DNA of 64,000 nucleotides, taken from positions 682,001 to 746,000 of the forward strand of contig NC_018866.1 in NCBI RefSeq assembly GCF_000305775.1. The letters are read 5' to 3'. This document shows, in pieces, positions 1-7,503 of this stretch. Within the stretch, counting starts at the first letter, position 1, and each line of letters starts with the position of its first letter. Made by a program: the position numbers and the translations under genes. The stretch comes from Dehalobacter sp. DCA. Lineage in GTDB: Bacteria; Bacillota; Desulfitobacteriia; Desulfitobacteriales; Syntrophobotulaceae. The notes beneath the pieces were generated by a model. That model was not told the DNA's origin, ran no database searches, and worked only from the letters and a program-made list of their open reading frames with translations.

Positions 1-889
1 ATTCGTCCCCGCCCCATCGGATAATCACATTCTCAGTGCCAATCGTCTCTTGCATGATTCTGATCCCGTCAGCAAGCAATTCATCCCCTTTTTCATGACC
101 AAAGGTGTCGTTGATCAGTTTCAGACCATTAAAATCCCCCATGACCAATGTTGCAGGCATGAGGGTTTTCTTCAGGAAATTTTCCAGCGTGTTTTCAAAA
201 TAAGTACGGCTGTAGGCGCCGGTTAATTTGTCATAAACAATAAGGTGCCTGATATTAGCTTCTTTGCTTTCGAGCTCCTCCCGGATGCTTTGGAAGTACA
301 GGGCCTGCATATTGAGATAAGCAAGCAGACCAACAACGCCGGCAACTAAATAACCGACAGATGATGGAATGACCTTCATAAATTTGCACAACGGGTAAAG
401 TAAAATCGACAAGGCCCAAAAAATATAGGTATAGCCAAGCATTATTCTGATCGAGCTTTGGGGTGTTTTTGCTTTAAAACATGTAATAGCTGCTTTGGAC
501 AACAATGCGATGATGCAGACAACAGACAGAAGTAAAAGAGCGGTTGTCGGGAGTCCTTGGACAGTAATACATATAAAAGTAAGGATCAAAAAACCTGCGC
601 TGATATCCCAGAACACTGGATAGCTTTTCTTAAAAAATAGCTGCGTACCCTTGAATACCAGCCAGTAGCCTGCAATCGAAGAGGCATAGTTGATAATTGG
701 AAGCACCAGCGACTGGCTGCCGGTTTCCAGCAATGCAATTCTGGAAAGATAGGTAATCATCATCATTACAATAGAAAGGCTCCATGCCAAGAAATAGTGT
801 TTTTTCTCGGAAAAATATAAAAAGCCGTAAGATATCAACAAGACCAGGGTAATCGAAATACTGCCTGCGACGATCGAATCCGCTGTCAC
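1..889 (-). CDS. Membrane-bound diguanylate cyclase (GGDEF), C-terminus outside window
   Basis: Reverse-strand reading frame open to the window edge, so only the first ~296 residues are present. The start is a GTG at 889 preceded by GAGGAGGGG about 8 nt upstream; an ATG just before it is followed at once by TGA and cannot be used. Residues ~5-185 are a run of hydrophobic helices (about six to seven membrane spans), then a short coiled linker and a GGDEF domain that begins near YDKLTGAYSR, includes MGDFNGLKLIND, and reaches the active-site loop RWGGDE at the window boundary. Known role of the family: condensation of two GTP to c-di-GMP. The gene is preceded by a c-di-GMP-I riboswitch with its own terminator, implying feedback by the product. 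Whether a further output domain follows cannot be seen. Confidence 0.9.
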   Translation of the reverse strand, partial: MTADSIVAGSISITLVLLISYGFLYFSEKKHYFLAWSLSIVMMMITYLSRIALLETGSQSLVLPIINYASSIAGYWLVFKGTQLFFKKSYPVFWDISAGFLILTFICITVQGLPTTALLLLSVVCIIALLSKAAITCFKAKTPQSSIRIMLGYTYIFWALSILLYPLCKFMKVIPSSVGYLVAGVVGLLAYLNMQALYFQSIREELESKEANIRHLIVYDKLTGAYSRTYFENTLENFLKKTLMPATLVMGDFNGLKLINDTFGHEKGDELLADGIRIMQETIGTENVIIRWGGDE

Positions 890-907
890 ATTAAATCCCC
901 TCCTCAG

Positions 908-942
908 AAAAAAAAATCGCGGCCAAAGCAGCCGCGGTTTTC
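908..942 (-). terminator. Riboswitch expression-platform terminator
   Basis: On the minus strand CGCGGC-tgctttg-GCCGCG is followed by nine T residues. It lies between the c-di-GMP aptamer and the GGDEF start codon, in the position of a transcription-attenuation platform. Confidence 0.85.
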
Positions 943-949
943 ATCTTCT

Positions 950-1030
950 GTGTGCAACCCGACTGTCAATATGCTTCAGCACTTAGACTCGTAGCTTTGC
1001 GTCCCTGCTTTTCAACAGGTTTGCCAATGG
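950..1030 (-). ncRNA. c-di-GMP-I (GEMM-I) riboswitch
   Basis: The minus strand reads GGCAAACC, a P2 hairpin closed by CCTG/CAGG with a GAAA tetraloop, then GGGACGCAAAGC, then a second hairpin region and GGGTTGC closing P1. These are the conserved blocks of the GEMM-I aptamer (GNRA tetraloop, ACGCAAAGC joining segment). It sits ~60-140 nt upstream of a GGDEF gene and is followed by an intrinsic terminator, so c-di-GMP probably controls synthesis of its own cyclase. Recognition is by eye; a covariance-model search would settle it. Confidence 0.85.
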
Positions 1031-1049
1031 ATCATATGATTTTAACTTA

Positions 1050-1078
1050 ATTATAGTAAAATACACGAAATCTGTCAA
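1050..1078 (-). promoter_or_regulatory. Sigma-A promoter of the riboswitch/GGDEF transcript
   Basis: Minus strand TTGACA (1078-1073), 17-nt spacer, TATAAT (1055-1050): a consensus match in both hexamers. The aptamer starts ~20 nt downstream of the -10. The -35 overlaps the edge of the tandem repeat array that lies immediately upstream. Confidence 0.85.
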
Positions 1079-1182
1079 TAAATGTATGAATAATCAATAA
1101 ATGTATGAATAATCAATAAATGTATGAATAATCAATAAATGTATGAATAGTCAGACTCTGAATATTCATACATTTATTTGAT
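1075..1182. repeat. Four 19-bp tandem repeats plus one inverted copy
   Basis: The unit TCAATAAATGTATGAATAA occurs head to tail at 1075-1093, 1094-1112, 1113-1131 and 1132-1150 (last base differs). A reverse-complement copy with one inserted base follows at about 1163-1182. Units are contiguous with no spacers, so this is not a CRISPR. The array abuts the -35 element of the GGDEF promoter, as an operator array or curved UP-like tract would. Confidence 0.9.
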
Positions 1183-1246
1183 TAATATTATGCAATAGAT
1201 ATTATCATCCAGATCAGATTCTTTTTACATGGTTTTCAAATTTAGT

Positions 1247-1741
1247 TCATGTTTTTTTCCTTTGGATGATCAGGATAAGACCTGCCAGAATCAGCAGGAT
1301 CGGGACCACCAGGCCTAGATCTATATAGCGCTGAATTGACGTTACAAACATCCCAGTAAAGGATATGCACGCTACAGCGGTTAGAATAAAAACAGGCACC
1401 AGCAGACCGCGCGGGCGTCCGGAAAATAAATAGAGTTGAAACAGACCGACTGCAACAGCCAGCGGATAGACCGGCCAGGTATATCCGGAAAACTGCCAGT
1501 GCGTAAAAGTCTCAAAGATGAACAACAGACCAATAACGGTAAGGATACCACCGGGAACTAGCAATCCGGGGCTTTCTTTCTTACTGAAATAGTTGAATTC
1601 AAAAGCAAGACCGAGAATAAGGATCAATACCGGCCAAAGAAATTCCATACTGAAGATTTGCCAGTTGCCAAGATTATCTATAAGCAGCAAGCCTCCTGTA
1701 AGGATTAGAATGATTCCCCAAAATAAGCCGCTTTTGTTCAT
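1247..1741 (-). CDS. LiaI/LiaF-like small membrane protein (DUF5668-type)
   Basis: 164-residue, almost wholly hydrophobic protein with about six predicted membrane segments arranged as repeated hairpins. The N-terminal block (FWGIILILTGGLLLIDNLG) and the block around WPVLILILGLAFEF match the transmembrane unit found in LiaI/LiaF-type cell-envelope stress proteins. The DNA-binding or C-terminal globular part of LiaF is absent, so this is only the membrane module. The start is well supported by GAGGAGG 8 nt upstream of the ATG. It is a separate unit between the GGDEF regulatory region and aguB. Function is not known beyond envelope association. Confidence 0.75.
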   Translation of the reverse strand: MNKSGLFWGIILILTGGLLLIDNLGNWQIFSMEFLWPVLILILGLAFEFNYFSKKESPGLLVPGGILTVIGLLFIFETFTHWQFSGYTWPVYPLAVAVGLFQLYLFSGRPRGLLVPVFILTAVACISFTGMFVTSIQRYIDLGLVVPILLILAGLILIIQRKKT

Positions 1742-1819
1742 ATAGAGCCTCCTCTCACCTTATAAAGGTTAATAAAGTACTCGAGATTTAAGAACTACAA
1801 ATTCATGTTAGATAATGGA

Positions 1820-2701
1820 TTATTTTGATAAATAAAGTTCCCCGTCGTAGGAAGAAATCCTTCCATATAAATCAGGCCGGCGGTCTCTAAATATCCCCCA
1901 CTCCAGCCGCTGAACCTCGAGTTGGTCCAGATCAAATTCCGCGACTAGAACAGTTTCTTCGTTTCGTCCGGCCTCCGCTATCTTATTGCCCTGCGGCCCG
2001 GCAATGAAAGAAGAACCATAGAAGGTGATTTTGGAATCATCCTGTTCCTCGACACCAATCCGGTTGGATGCGACCACCGGGATCAGGTTCGCGGCAGCAT
2101 GGCCGAGCATGCAGGCCTGCCAATGGTCTTTGGAATCAACCGTCTGATCTAGCGGTTCTGAACCGATGGCTGTCGGATATAACAGGATCTCAGCCCCCAT
2201 CAAGGTCATGCAGCGGGCAGCTTCCGGGTACCATTGATCCCAGCAGATGCCGACCCCAATCGTGGCGTAGCGCGTCTGCCAGACTTTAAAGCCTGTGTCA
2301 CCGGGGTTAAAATAGAATTTCTCCTCATAGCCTGGTCCGTCGGGGATATGACTCTTTCTGTATTTGCCGAGGATCTCACCGTCGGCATCGATCATGGCAA
2401 TCGTATTATAGCGTGCATAGTTTTTCTTCTCATAAAAGCTGATCGGCAGGACGATCTCCAGCTCTCTGGCAATTTTCCGGAAATGTTTGACTGCTTGATT
2501 GTTTTCTAGCTCAGCAGCATAAACGTAAAAATCAGATTTTTCTTTCTGGCAGAAATACGGGGTCTCAAAGAGTTCCTGCAGCAGGATAATTTGCGCTCCC
2601 CGGGCTGCCGCCTCCCTGACCAGTGTCTCCGCTCCGGCAATATTTTCTTCAACGTTACTGGTGCAGCGCATCTGGGTTGCTGCCACTTTGACGTTTCTCA
2701 T
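1820..2701 (-). CDS. aguB: N-carbamoylputrescine amidase
   Basis: 293 residues, full length for the nitrilase-superfamily AguB. It hydrolyses N-carbamoylputrescine to putrescine, CO2 and ammonia in the cytoplasm. The catalytic triad is visible: Glu in LLQELFETPYF (~residue 43), Lys in GKYRKSHIP (~121), Cys in GVGICWDQWYPEAAR (~158). The PYFCQ and DQWYPEAAR signatures are those of the putrescine-forming branch. It lies 226 bp downstream of agmatine deiminase on the same strand, which supplies its substrate. A separate sigma-A-like promoter appears to precede it. Confidence 0.93.
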   Translation of the reverse strand: MRNVKVAATQMRCTSNVEENIAGAETLVREAAARGAQIILLQELFETPYFCQKEKSDFYVYAAELENNQAVKHFRKIARELEIVLPISFYEKKNYARYNTIAMIDADGEILGKYRKSHIPDGPGYEEKFYFNPGDTGFKVWQTRYATIGVGICWDQWYPEAARCMTLMGAEILLYPTAIGSEPLDQTVDSKDHWQACMLGHAAANLIPVVASNRIGVEEQDDSKITFYGSSFIAGPQGNKIAEAGRNEETVLVAEFDLDQLEVQRLEWGIFRDRRPDLYGRISSYDGELYLSK

Positions 2702-2795
2702 CGTTAATATTCCTTCCCAACTGCCTGATTTCGGTGTGTTCTGAACCTGATCTTACAGGTGTTTCTACTATTTTGTTAATTTGTATGCATTTTCT

Positions 2796-2824
2796 ATTTT
2801 ACATGATGCAGAAAAAAACCACAA
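2796..2824 (-). promoter_or_regulatory. Putative sigma-A promoter of aguB
   Basis: Minus strand TTGTGG, 17 nt, TAAAAT, ending ~95 nt before the aguB start. The same TTGTGG...CATCATGTAAAAT arrangement precedes the PilZ gene at 7167-7195. Confidence 0.45.
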
Positions 2825-2828
2825 CGCA

Positions 2829-2874
2829 GAAGAGCGCAACATATAAAAGATGTATCTGTTACGCTCTCCTCTTC
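2829..2874 (-). terminator. Possible hairpin terminator between aguA and aguB
   Basis: Inverted repeat AGAGCGCAACA / TGTTACGCTCT with a 15-nt loop. On the minus strand a T-rich run follows, but ~14 nt after the stem, so termination may be partial. Confidence 0.3.
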
Positions 2875-2926
2875 ATTTATATTTTTATTTCAACTTTTGG
2901 TATATATTGTTGGGTAATTCATACAT

Positions 2927-3964
2927 TCACCTTAAACGTTTTACCGCAGGCATCTGCTGGGTTGTACAGTGAACATTGCCGCCTTCCCCAATAATTGCCA
3001 TTCCATTAATGGTGCGGATCCGTCTTTCCGGAAAGATCCCGCTCAGGGTCCGAATAGCCAGGGCATCTGCTTCGGCAGCCTGGCCGCCAAATACAGGTAA
3101 AATAATTCCGCCGTTGACAAAGTAAAAGTTCAGATAACTCAGCGTCAGACGTTTACCGTCGGCAAATACGGCGGGAGGCTGCTGTATTGGGATGATTTCA
3201 AAGGTTCTTCCTCTGGCATCCGTTTCCCGGTTTAACACCGCGAGGTTTTCCCGGGTAATCGCATAATTCGGATCGCAAGGGTCATCACAGACCTGAATCA
3301 GGATTTTGCCAGGCGAAGCAAAACAGGCGATATTGTCGACATGTCCGTCTGTTTCATCTCCACATAAGCCTTTTTCCAGCCAGATGACTTTGTGGATACT
3401 TAAATATTTCTTCAATAGTTCCGTAATCTGCTCCCGGGAAAGATCAGGGTTGCGGTTCGGATTGAGCAGGCATTCGGCCGTTGTCAAGAGTGTACCTTCT
3501 CCGTCCACGTGCAGCGAGCCGCCTTCCATAATCAGCGGCGCATCAAACGGTTTCAAGCCGAGGTGCTTCAATATTTGCGGCGCGACCTGGTTGTCCAGAT
3601 CCCAGTCCGGATATTTGCCGCCCCAGGCATTGAAGTGCCAGTTGATGCCGGCTATATCTCCCTGATCATTGACGATAAACGTCGGCCCGTTATCCCGAAG
3701 CCAGGCATCATTATGCGCCAACGGCAGGAGCTCGATCTGCCTGTTCCGAAAGCGGCCTTCGAGCAGGGACCGTTCGTCGGGGTTTACCAATACGGTGACG
3801 GGTTCAAATTCCCCGATAGCTCGAATAATGTCGGTATAACCCTCGCAAACAACCTCGTAATTTTCCGGATGACACATTGATACCCCGACCGGCCAGGAAA
3901 TAAAGGTACGTTCGTGTCTGGCCCATTCCGCAGGCATTCTATAGTTTATATCGCTCGGAAACAT
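2927..3964 (-). CDS. aguA: Agmatine deiminase
   Basis: 345 residues, full length. It converts agmatine to N-carbamoylputrescine and ammonia in the guanidino-modifying superfamily. Visible signatures: N-terminal MPAEWARHERTFISWP, NDAWLRDNGPTF with the substrate-binding Asp, GGSLHVDGEGT, the catalytic His in CGDETDGHVDN, and the nucleophilic Cys in GGNVHCTTQQMP near the C-terminus. The start follows AAAGGAT with good spacing. With aguB downstream it forms the two-step agmatine to putrescine route, giving putrescine or ammonia from decarboxylated arginine. The arginine decarboxylase is not in the window. Confidence 0.95.
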   Translation of the reverse strand: MFPSDINYRMPAEWARHERTFISWPVGVSMCHPENYEVVCEGYTDIIRAIGEFEPVTVLVNPDERSLLEGRFRNRQIELLPLAHNDAWLRDNGPTFIVNDQGDIAGINWHFNAWGGKYPDWDLDNQVAPQILKHLGLKPFDAPLIMEGGSLHVDGEGTLLTTAECLLNPNRNPDLSREQITELLKKYLSIHKVIWLEKGLCGDETDGHVDNIACFASPGKILIQVCDDPCDPNYAITRENLAVLNRETDARGRTFEIIPIQQPPAVFADGKRLTLSYLNFYFVNGGIILPVFGGQAAEADALAIRTLSGIFPERRIRTINGMAIIGEGGNVHCTTQQMPAVKRLR

Positions 3965-4045
3965 CAGTTTATCCTTTCTTTAGTAACAACATATATCCAT
4001 CATTACTTTCAAATCAACTTTTGTCATGATGATTATTTATGGTTC

Positions 4046-4075
4046 ATTTTACATGAAAATCCAACCACTTTTCAA
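4046..4075 (-). promoter_or_regulatory. Putative sigma-A promoter of aguA
   Basis: Minus strand TTGAAA, 18-nt spacer, TAAAAT, about 80 nt upstream of the aguA start. The -10 region CATGTAAAAT is the same as in the aguB and PilZ promoters. Confidence 0.5.
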
Positions 4076-4080
4076 GGCAT

Positions 4081-4112
4081 AAAATCACCCCACGATAATT
4101 GTGGGGTGCATC
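4081..4112 (-). terminator. Terminator of the acyl-CoA synthetase operon
   Basis: CACCCCAC-gataatt-GTGGGGTG (4086-4108), a strong GC-rich stem, followed on the minus strand by ATTTTAT. It lies ~40 bp past the stop codon of the synthetase gene. Confidence 0.7.
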
Positions 4113-4148
4113 AGACAATATTCAATGATTGATGGGTATACGTTAAAG

Positions 4149-5831
4149 TTATTCTTTATCTTGAAACTTTTCCGTGTCTTCACGCCGGATCTGGGCGCGT
4201 TTGATCTTGCCGCCGATCGTCTTCGGCAGTTCGTCGACAAATTCGAGAATTCTCGGGTATTTATACGGAGCTGTCACCTTTTTGACATAGTCCTGGATCT
4301 CTTTTTTTAGCAATTCAGAGGCCGTATAGCCTTTGGCCAGCACAACAGTCGCTTTGACGACCGTTCCCCTGACGGCATCCGGCGCGCCGGTAACAGCACA
4401 CTCCACGACTGCGGGATGCTCAATTAGTGCACTTTCAACTTCAAAAGGACTGATCCTGTAGCCGGAAGCCTTAATGACATCGTCATTGCGGCCAACAAAC
4501 CATAAAAAGCCGTGTTCATCCCAGTAGGCCATATCCCCTGTGTGGTACGTATCGTCATACCACACTTTATTGGTAGCAGTTTCATCCATGTAGTACCCGC
4601 AGAACAATCCGGCAGGCTTATTGGAATCAGCCTCGCGGATAACCAGTTCTCCTTCGACTCCCGGAGGGCATGGAGCTCCGTTTTCATCGACCACATCAAT
4701 CTTGTAGGCTGGATTCGGTTTGCCCATCGCTCCTGGATAAATATCCAGCCATTCAAAATTGGCAACCAGCACGGTCGTCTCGCTCTGGCCAAATCCGTTT
4801 AAGATGCTTAAGCCGGTAATGCTTTTAAAACGGTTAAAGACATCCGGATTTAAGGGCTCTCCGGCTGTGGAGCAGTGAACAATCGAGGACAGGTTATATT
4901 TTTCAAGATTGTGTTCAAGCAGGAAGCGATAAATTGTCGGCGGTGCACAAAACGTGGACAGCTTATATTTTTGCATCATTTCCAAAAGCTTTTCAGGGAT
5001 AAACTTGTCCATATCATAGACAAACTGCACTGCGCCGCAAATCCACTGGCCGTAAATTTTCCCCCAGCCGAATTTAGCCCAGCCGGAATCGGAAACCGTA
5101 AGGTGAAGCCCGCCGTCCACGACGCGCTGCCAGTATTTAGCCGTCACAATATGACCAAGCGGATAGGTGAAGCTCTGAATGGCCATTTTGGGCATGCTCG
5201 TGGTCCCTGACGTGAAATAGATGATCATTGTGTCGTCATTCGTTGTCGCATCAGCACCTGTTGGCCGGACCCAGTTTTCGGAAGCAGCCTCCATGCTGCT
5301 GTCAAAATCAACCCAGCCGGGACGCCGGGCCCCAACTAGAAACAGCGTTTCGAGCGTTGACGATTCTTCCCTGGAAGCTTCGACATGGTCGAGAATTACC
5401 GGATCATGATAGGCAATGATCGCTTTAATCGATGCGGCATTATTTCGATAAATAATATCCTTCTGCGTAAGCTGATTGGAAGAAGGAATATAGATCGCGC
5501 CGATTTTGGCCAGAGCCAGAATCGCTATGTACACTTCATAACGCCTTCTCAGAATCAGCATGACTTTGTCGCCTTTGCGGATCCCGGCTTCGCTTAACAT
5601 GTTCGCCGTTTTATCCGAGTATTTTTTCAGGTCGGCAAAGGTAAAGATCCGTTCATTACCATGGTCGTCGCACCAGACCAGCGCTGGACGCTCTGGTTCC
5701 AGACGGCCATATTCATCGACGATATCATACGCAAAATTAAAATTGTCAGGTACTTTCACTTGATAATTCGCACAAAAATCTTCATAAGAATCAAAATCGG
5801 TTTTCCCGATATATCTTGAAGCGAGGTTCAT
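4149..5831 (-). CDS. AMP-forming acyl-CoA synthetase (acetyl/medium-chain type)
   Basis: 560 residues, typical for the ANL superfamily. It activates a carboxylic acid with ATP to an acyl-adenylate and then a CoA thioester. Motifs in order: phosphate-binding loop IIYFTSGTTSMPKMA (~205), NGFGQSETT (~345), YHTGDMAYWDEHGFLWFVGR (~430), hinge and KASGYRISPFEVESAL (~460), and the C-terminal catalytic Lys in PKTIGGKIKRAQIR (~540). The overall pattern resembles the ACSM-like branch rather than acetate-specific Acs; the substrate cannot be fixed by eye. It is the last gene of a three-gene operon behind the XRE-cupin regulator (13-bp gap) and the PilZ-PAS protein. Confidence 0.9.
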   Translation of the reverse strand: MNLASRYIGKTDFDSYEDFCANYQVKVPDNFNFAYDIVDEYGRLEPERPALVWCDDHGNERIFTFADLKKYSDKTANMLSEAGIRKGDKVMLILRRRYEVYIAILALAKIGAIYIPSSNQLTQKDIIYRNNAASIKAIIAYHDPVILDHVEASREESSTLETLFLVGARRPGWVDFDSSMEAASENWVRPTGADATTNDDTMIIYFTSGTTSMPKMAIQSFTYPLGHIVTAKYWQRVVDGGLHLTVSDSGWAKFGWGKIYGQWICGAVQFVYDMDKFIPEKLLEMMQKYKLSTFCAPPTIYRFLLEHNLEKYNLSSIVHCSTAGEPLNPDVFNRFKSITGLSILNGFGQSETTVLVANFEWLDIYPGAMGKPNPAYKIDVVDENGAPCPPGVEGELVIREADSNKPAGLFCGYYMDETATNKVWYDDTYHTGDMAYWDEHGFLWFVGRNDDVIKASGYRISPFEVESALIEHPAVVECAVTGAPDAVRGTVVKATVVLAKGYTASELLKKEIQDYVKKVTAPYKYPRILEFVDELPKTIGGKIKRAQIRREDTEKFQDKE

Positions 5832-5844
5832 CTGTTCACATCCT

Positions 5845-6393
5845 TTATAAAAGTATGACGGTCAAAAATTTTGCTGATCTTTTTTCGAGGGCCAGCATTT
5901 TATGTGGAATCAAGGAATTAAAATACAGAGAGTCTCCCGGGTCCAACACATATTCCATACTGCCAATGATGACTTTCATCTTGCCTTCCAGACAGAAGTT
6001 AAATTCCTGTCCGTGATGGGAAACAAGTTCAGGACTATTTTCTGCATCCAGGGTCACCAGCAGCGGTTCAATTTTTCTGTTAACGTACTGATAAGCCAGA
6101 CTCTGGAAATCATACTGGTCATACCGTTCAACTTTGAGTCCCTGTCCCTTTTTGATGAAGCAGACATCATGCAGTTTGGGCGAGACACCGGTAAGAACAT
6201 CCGTTAAATCAACCTGATAACAATCGGCAATTTCATAGAGAATACTGATCGGAATATCATCTTCGCCTTTTTCATACTTCAGATATTCTTGGACAGGCAG
6301 TCCGATTTTACGTGCAGCCTCTTCTTCGGCCCAACCGGTAAGTAATCTTAAGCCTTTAATTCTCTCGGCAATATCCCTCACCTTTTCATTCAT
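5845..6393 (-). CDS. XRE-family regulator with C-terminal cupin
   Basis: 182 residues. Residues ~8-65 form a lambda-repressor-type helix-turn-helix (IKGLRLLTGWAEEEAARKIGLPVQEYLKYE). Residues ~105-180 are a single cupin barrel with HHGQEFNFCLEGKMKV and DPGDSLYFNSLIPHK, the usual small-molecule-sensing half of this regulator class. Start overlaps the end of the PilZ gene by 8 bp, and the acyl-CoA synthetase follows after 13 bp. This HTH-cupin plus acyl-CoA synthetase pairing is recurrent in Firmicutes and suggests that the regulator senses the acid or acyl-CoA and controls the synthetase. That role is inference. Confidence 0.88.
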   Translation of the reverse strand: MNEKVRDIAERIKGLRLLTGWAEEEAARKIGLPVQEYLKYEKGEDDIPISILYEIADCYQVDLTDVLTGVSPKLHDVCFIKKGQGLKVERYDQYDFQSLAYQYVNRKIEPLLVTLDAENSPELVSHHGQEFNFCLEGKMKVIIGSMEYVLDPGDSLYFNSLIPHKMLALEKRSAKFLTVILL

Positions 6394-7108
6394 CTTTCAA
6401 GCCTTCCTTTCGCGTGAAATAGTGGATCATGTAGTGATCCTCGAGGTACAGCCAGCGGGCCTTACAGCTTTGTTCCTGCACAACGGCATTTGTCTCGAGA
6501 AGATGATCCGCTTTTTTGGCATCTTCCAGCCGGCAGAATGGGCAGGCATGATGCCGTTTGGCGACCGTGGAATAACAGCGTTCGCCAAGTTTGACACCGC
6601 TGTCCTGTGCCGCCTTATTTGTGGCGACAACGATCCGGCGGCTCGTAATCAGATAAGCCGGTTCTTCGATCAGCTCCAAGCCCTTGACAAAGCATCCGAT
6701 GTATTTCTGTTTGCGTAAATCAAGCTGAATCTTCATAAAGCGGGTGTGCTTGATTTTATATTGATTCAGACATCGGGTGATCCGGCTTTCATCTTTCTGG
6801 GAATGAAAAAGGAATTTCATCCCGTATTCAAAGCCGTCATCTTTGGGGGTCTTGCGAATAATCAGCGCATTAAATGAGAATTCTTCATTTTCAAACGTAA
6901 ACATGATATCGATAATTACAATATTGACAGGAATATCCACTGGGATAAAAGCATATATCCCGCCTGTGCTCAAATCCAGGATTGCAATCGGAAATGTTTT
7001 CTCCACTTCGACCTTCCGGTTGTTAATCGAGGAAATCTTCGCTGTGGCTGGAATATCATTGATCAAATCGACACGGAAATACTTCCGCTTTTCCTGAAAG
7101 TCTTCCAT
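6386..7108 (-). CDS. PilZ-domain protein with C-terminal Cys-rich PAS-like domain
   Basis: 240 residues from the ATG at 7108, chosen because GGGGTGA lies 7 nt upstream and because the PilZ fold begins right after it; a longer frame upstream runs through the promoter. The c-di-GMP-binding signatures are both present: RKYFR (~8) and DLSTGGIYAF (~46). After a linker the last ~110 residues read like a PAS domain (YLITSRRIVVATNKAA) with GERCYSTV...ACPFC, the Cys motif seen in some PAS sensors and a possible metal or redox site. It is first in an operon with the XRE-cupin regulator and acyl-CoA synthetase (8-bp overlap). It probably couples c-di-GMP to that unit; its target is unknown. Confidence 0.82.
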   Translation of the reverse strand: MEDFQEKRKYFRVDLINDIPATAKISSINNRKVEVEKTFPIAILDLSTGGIYAFIPVDIPVNIVIIDIMFTFENEEFSFNALIIRKTPKDDGFEYGMKFLFHSQKDESRITRCLNQYKIKHTRFMKIQLDLRKQKYIGCFVKGLELIEEPAYLITSRRIVVATNKAAQDSGVKLGERCYSTVAKRHHACPFCRLEDAKKADHLLETNAVVQEQSCKARWLYLEDHYMIHYFTRKEGLKDE

Positions 7109-7166
7109 CCAATCACCCCATGAAACAGTTTGAAAATCATGTCGATGCGTTTTTCTGATAAATACC

Positions 7167-7195
7167 ATTTTACATGATGTTGGATAGAACCACAA
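7167..7195 (-). promoter_or_regulatory. Putative promoter of the PilZ-XRE-synthetase operon
   Basis: Minus strand TTGTGG, 17 nt, TAAAAT, 59 nt before the PilZ ATG. The segment shares CATCATGTAAAAT with the aguB promoter. Confidence 0.45.
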
Positions 7196-7245
7196 CGAAT
7201 GTACCCGCAAAAATTTGCGAATAATATGCCACGGATGAGTCCGGA

Positions 7246-7292
7246 TAAAAAAATACCAGGGTCCAAACATTAATTTGGAGACTCTGGTATTG
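7246..7292 (-). terminator. Terminator downstream of the Lys-rich micro-protein gene
   Basis: Minus strand AATACCAG...CTGGTATT stem with a ~24-nt loop, followed by TTTTTTTA. It ends the transcript coming from 7427 before the PilZ promoter. Confidence 0.7.
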
Positions 7293-7334
7293 TTAAAAAC
7301 AGTACAGAAATATTGAGTTTTATCGTTACAAGTT

Positions 7335-7427
7335 TTACAGATTATTTTCTGGATTAAGCGCTTCTGGTTTCTTTTCCGTTTTTTTCTTTTTTTGTTTCTT
7401 AATATTTTTTGGATTTTTGTCGCCCAT
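7335..7427 (-). CDS. Lys-rich 30-residue micro-protein
   Basis: Short frame beginning MGDKNPKNIKKQKKKKTEKK and ending PEALNPENNL. Fourteen of thirty residues are Lys and the remainder mostly polar, so it is expected to be disordered and cytoplasmic, perhaps nucleic-acid or ribosome associated. Support for translation: GGGAGG lies 6 nt upstream of the ATG, the frame ends cleanly, and an intrinsic terminator follows at 7246-7292, giving a compact single-gene unit. I recall similar short MGDKNPK-type proteins in Gram-positive bacteria, but no function is known to me. Confidence 0.65.
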   Translation of the reverse strand: MGDKNPKNIKKQKKKKTEKKPEALNPENNL

Positions 7428-7503
7428 ACGGATCCTCCCTTACATGATATAGGAACATTTTATCCAAATTATGGCTATTCTATACATTACAAAAGGGATG
7501 CTG

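Noticed and set aside
1075-1150. Possible CRISPR array
   Set aside because: The 19-bp units are directly adjacent with no spacers, only four copies, and no cas genes are nearby; it is a plain tandem repeat.
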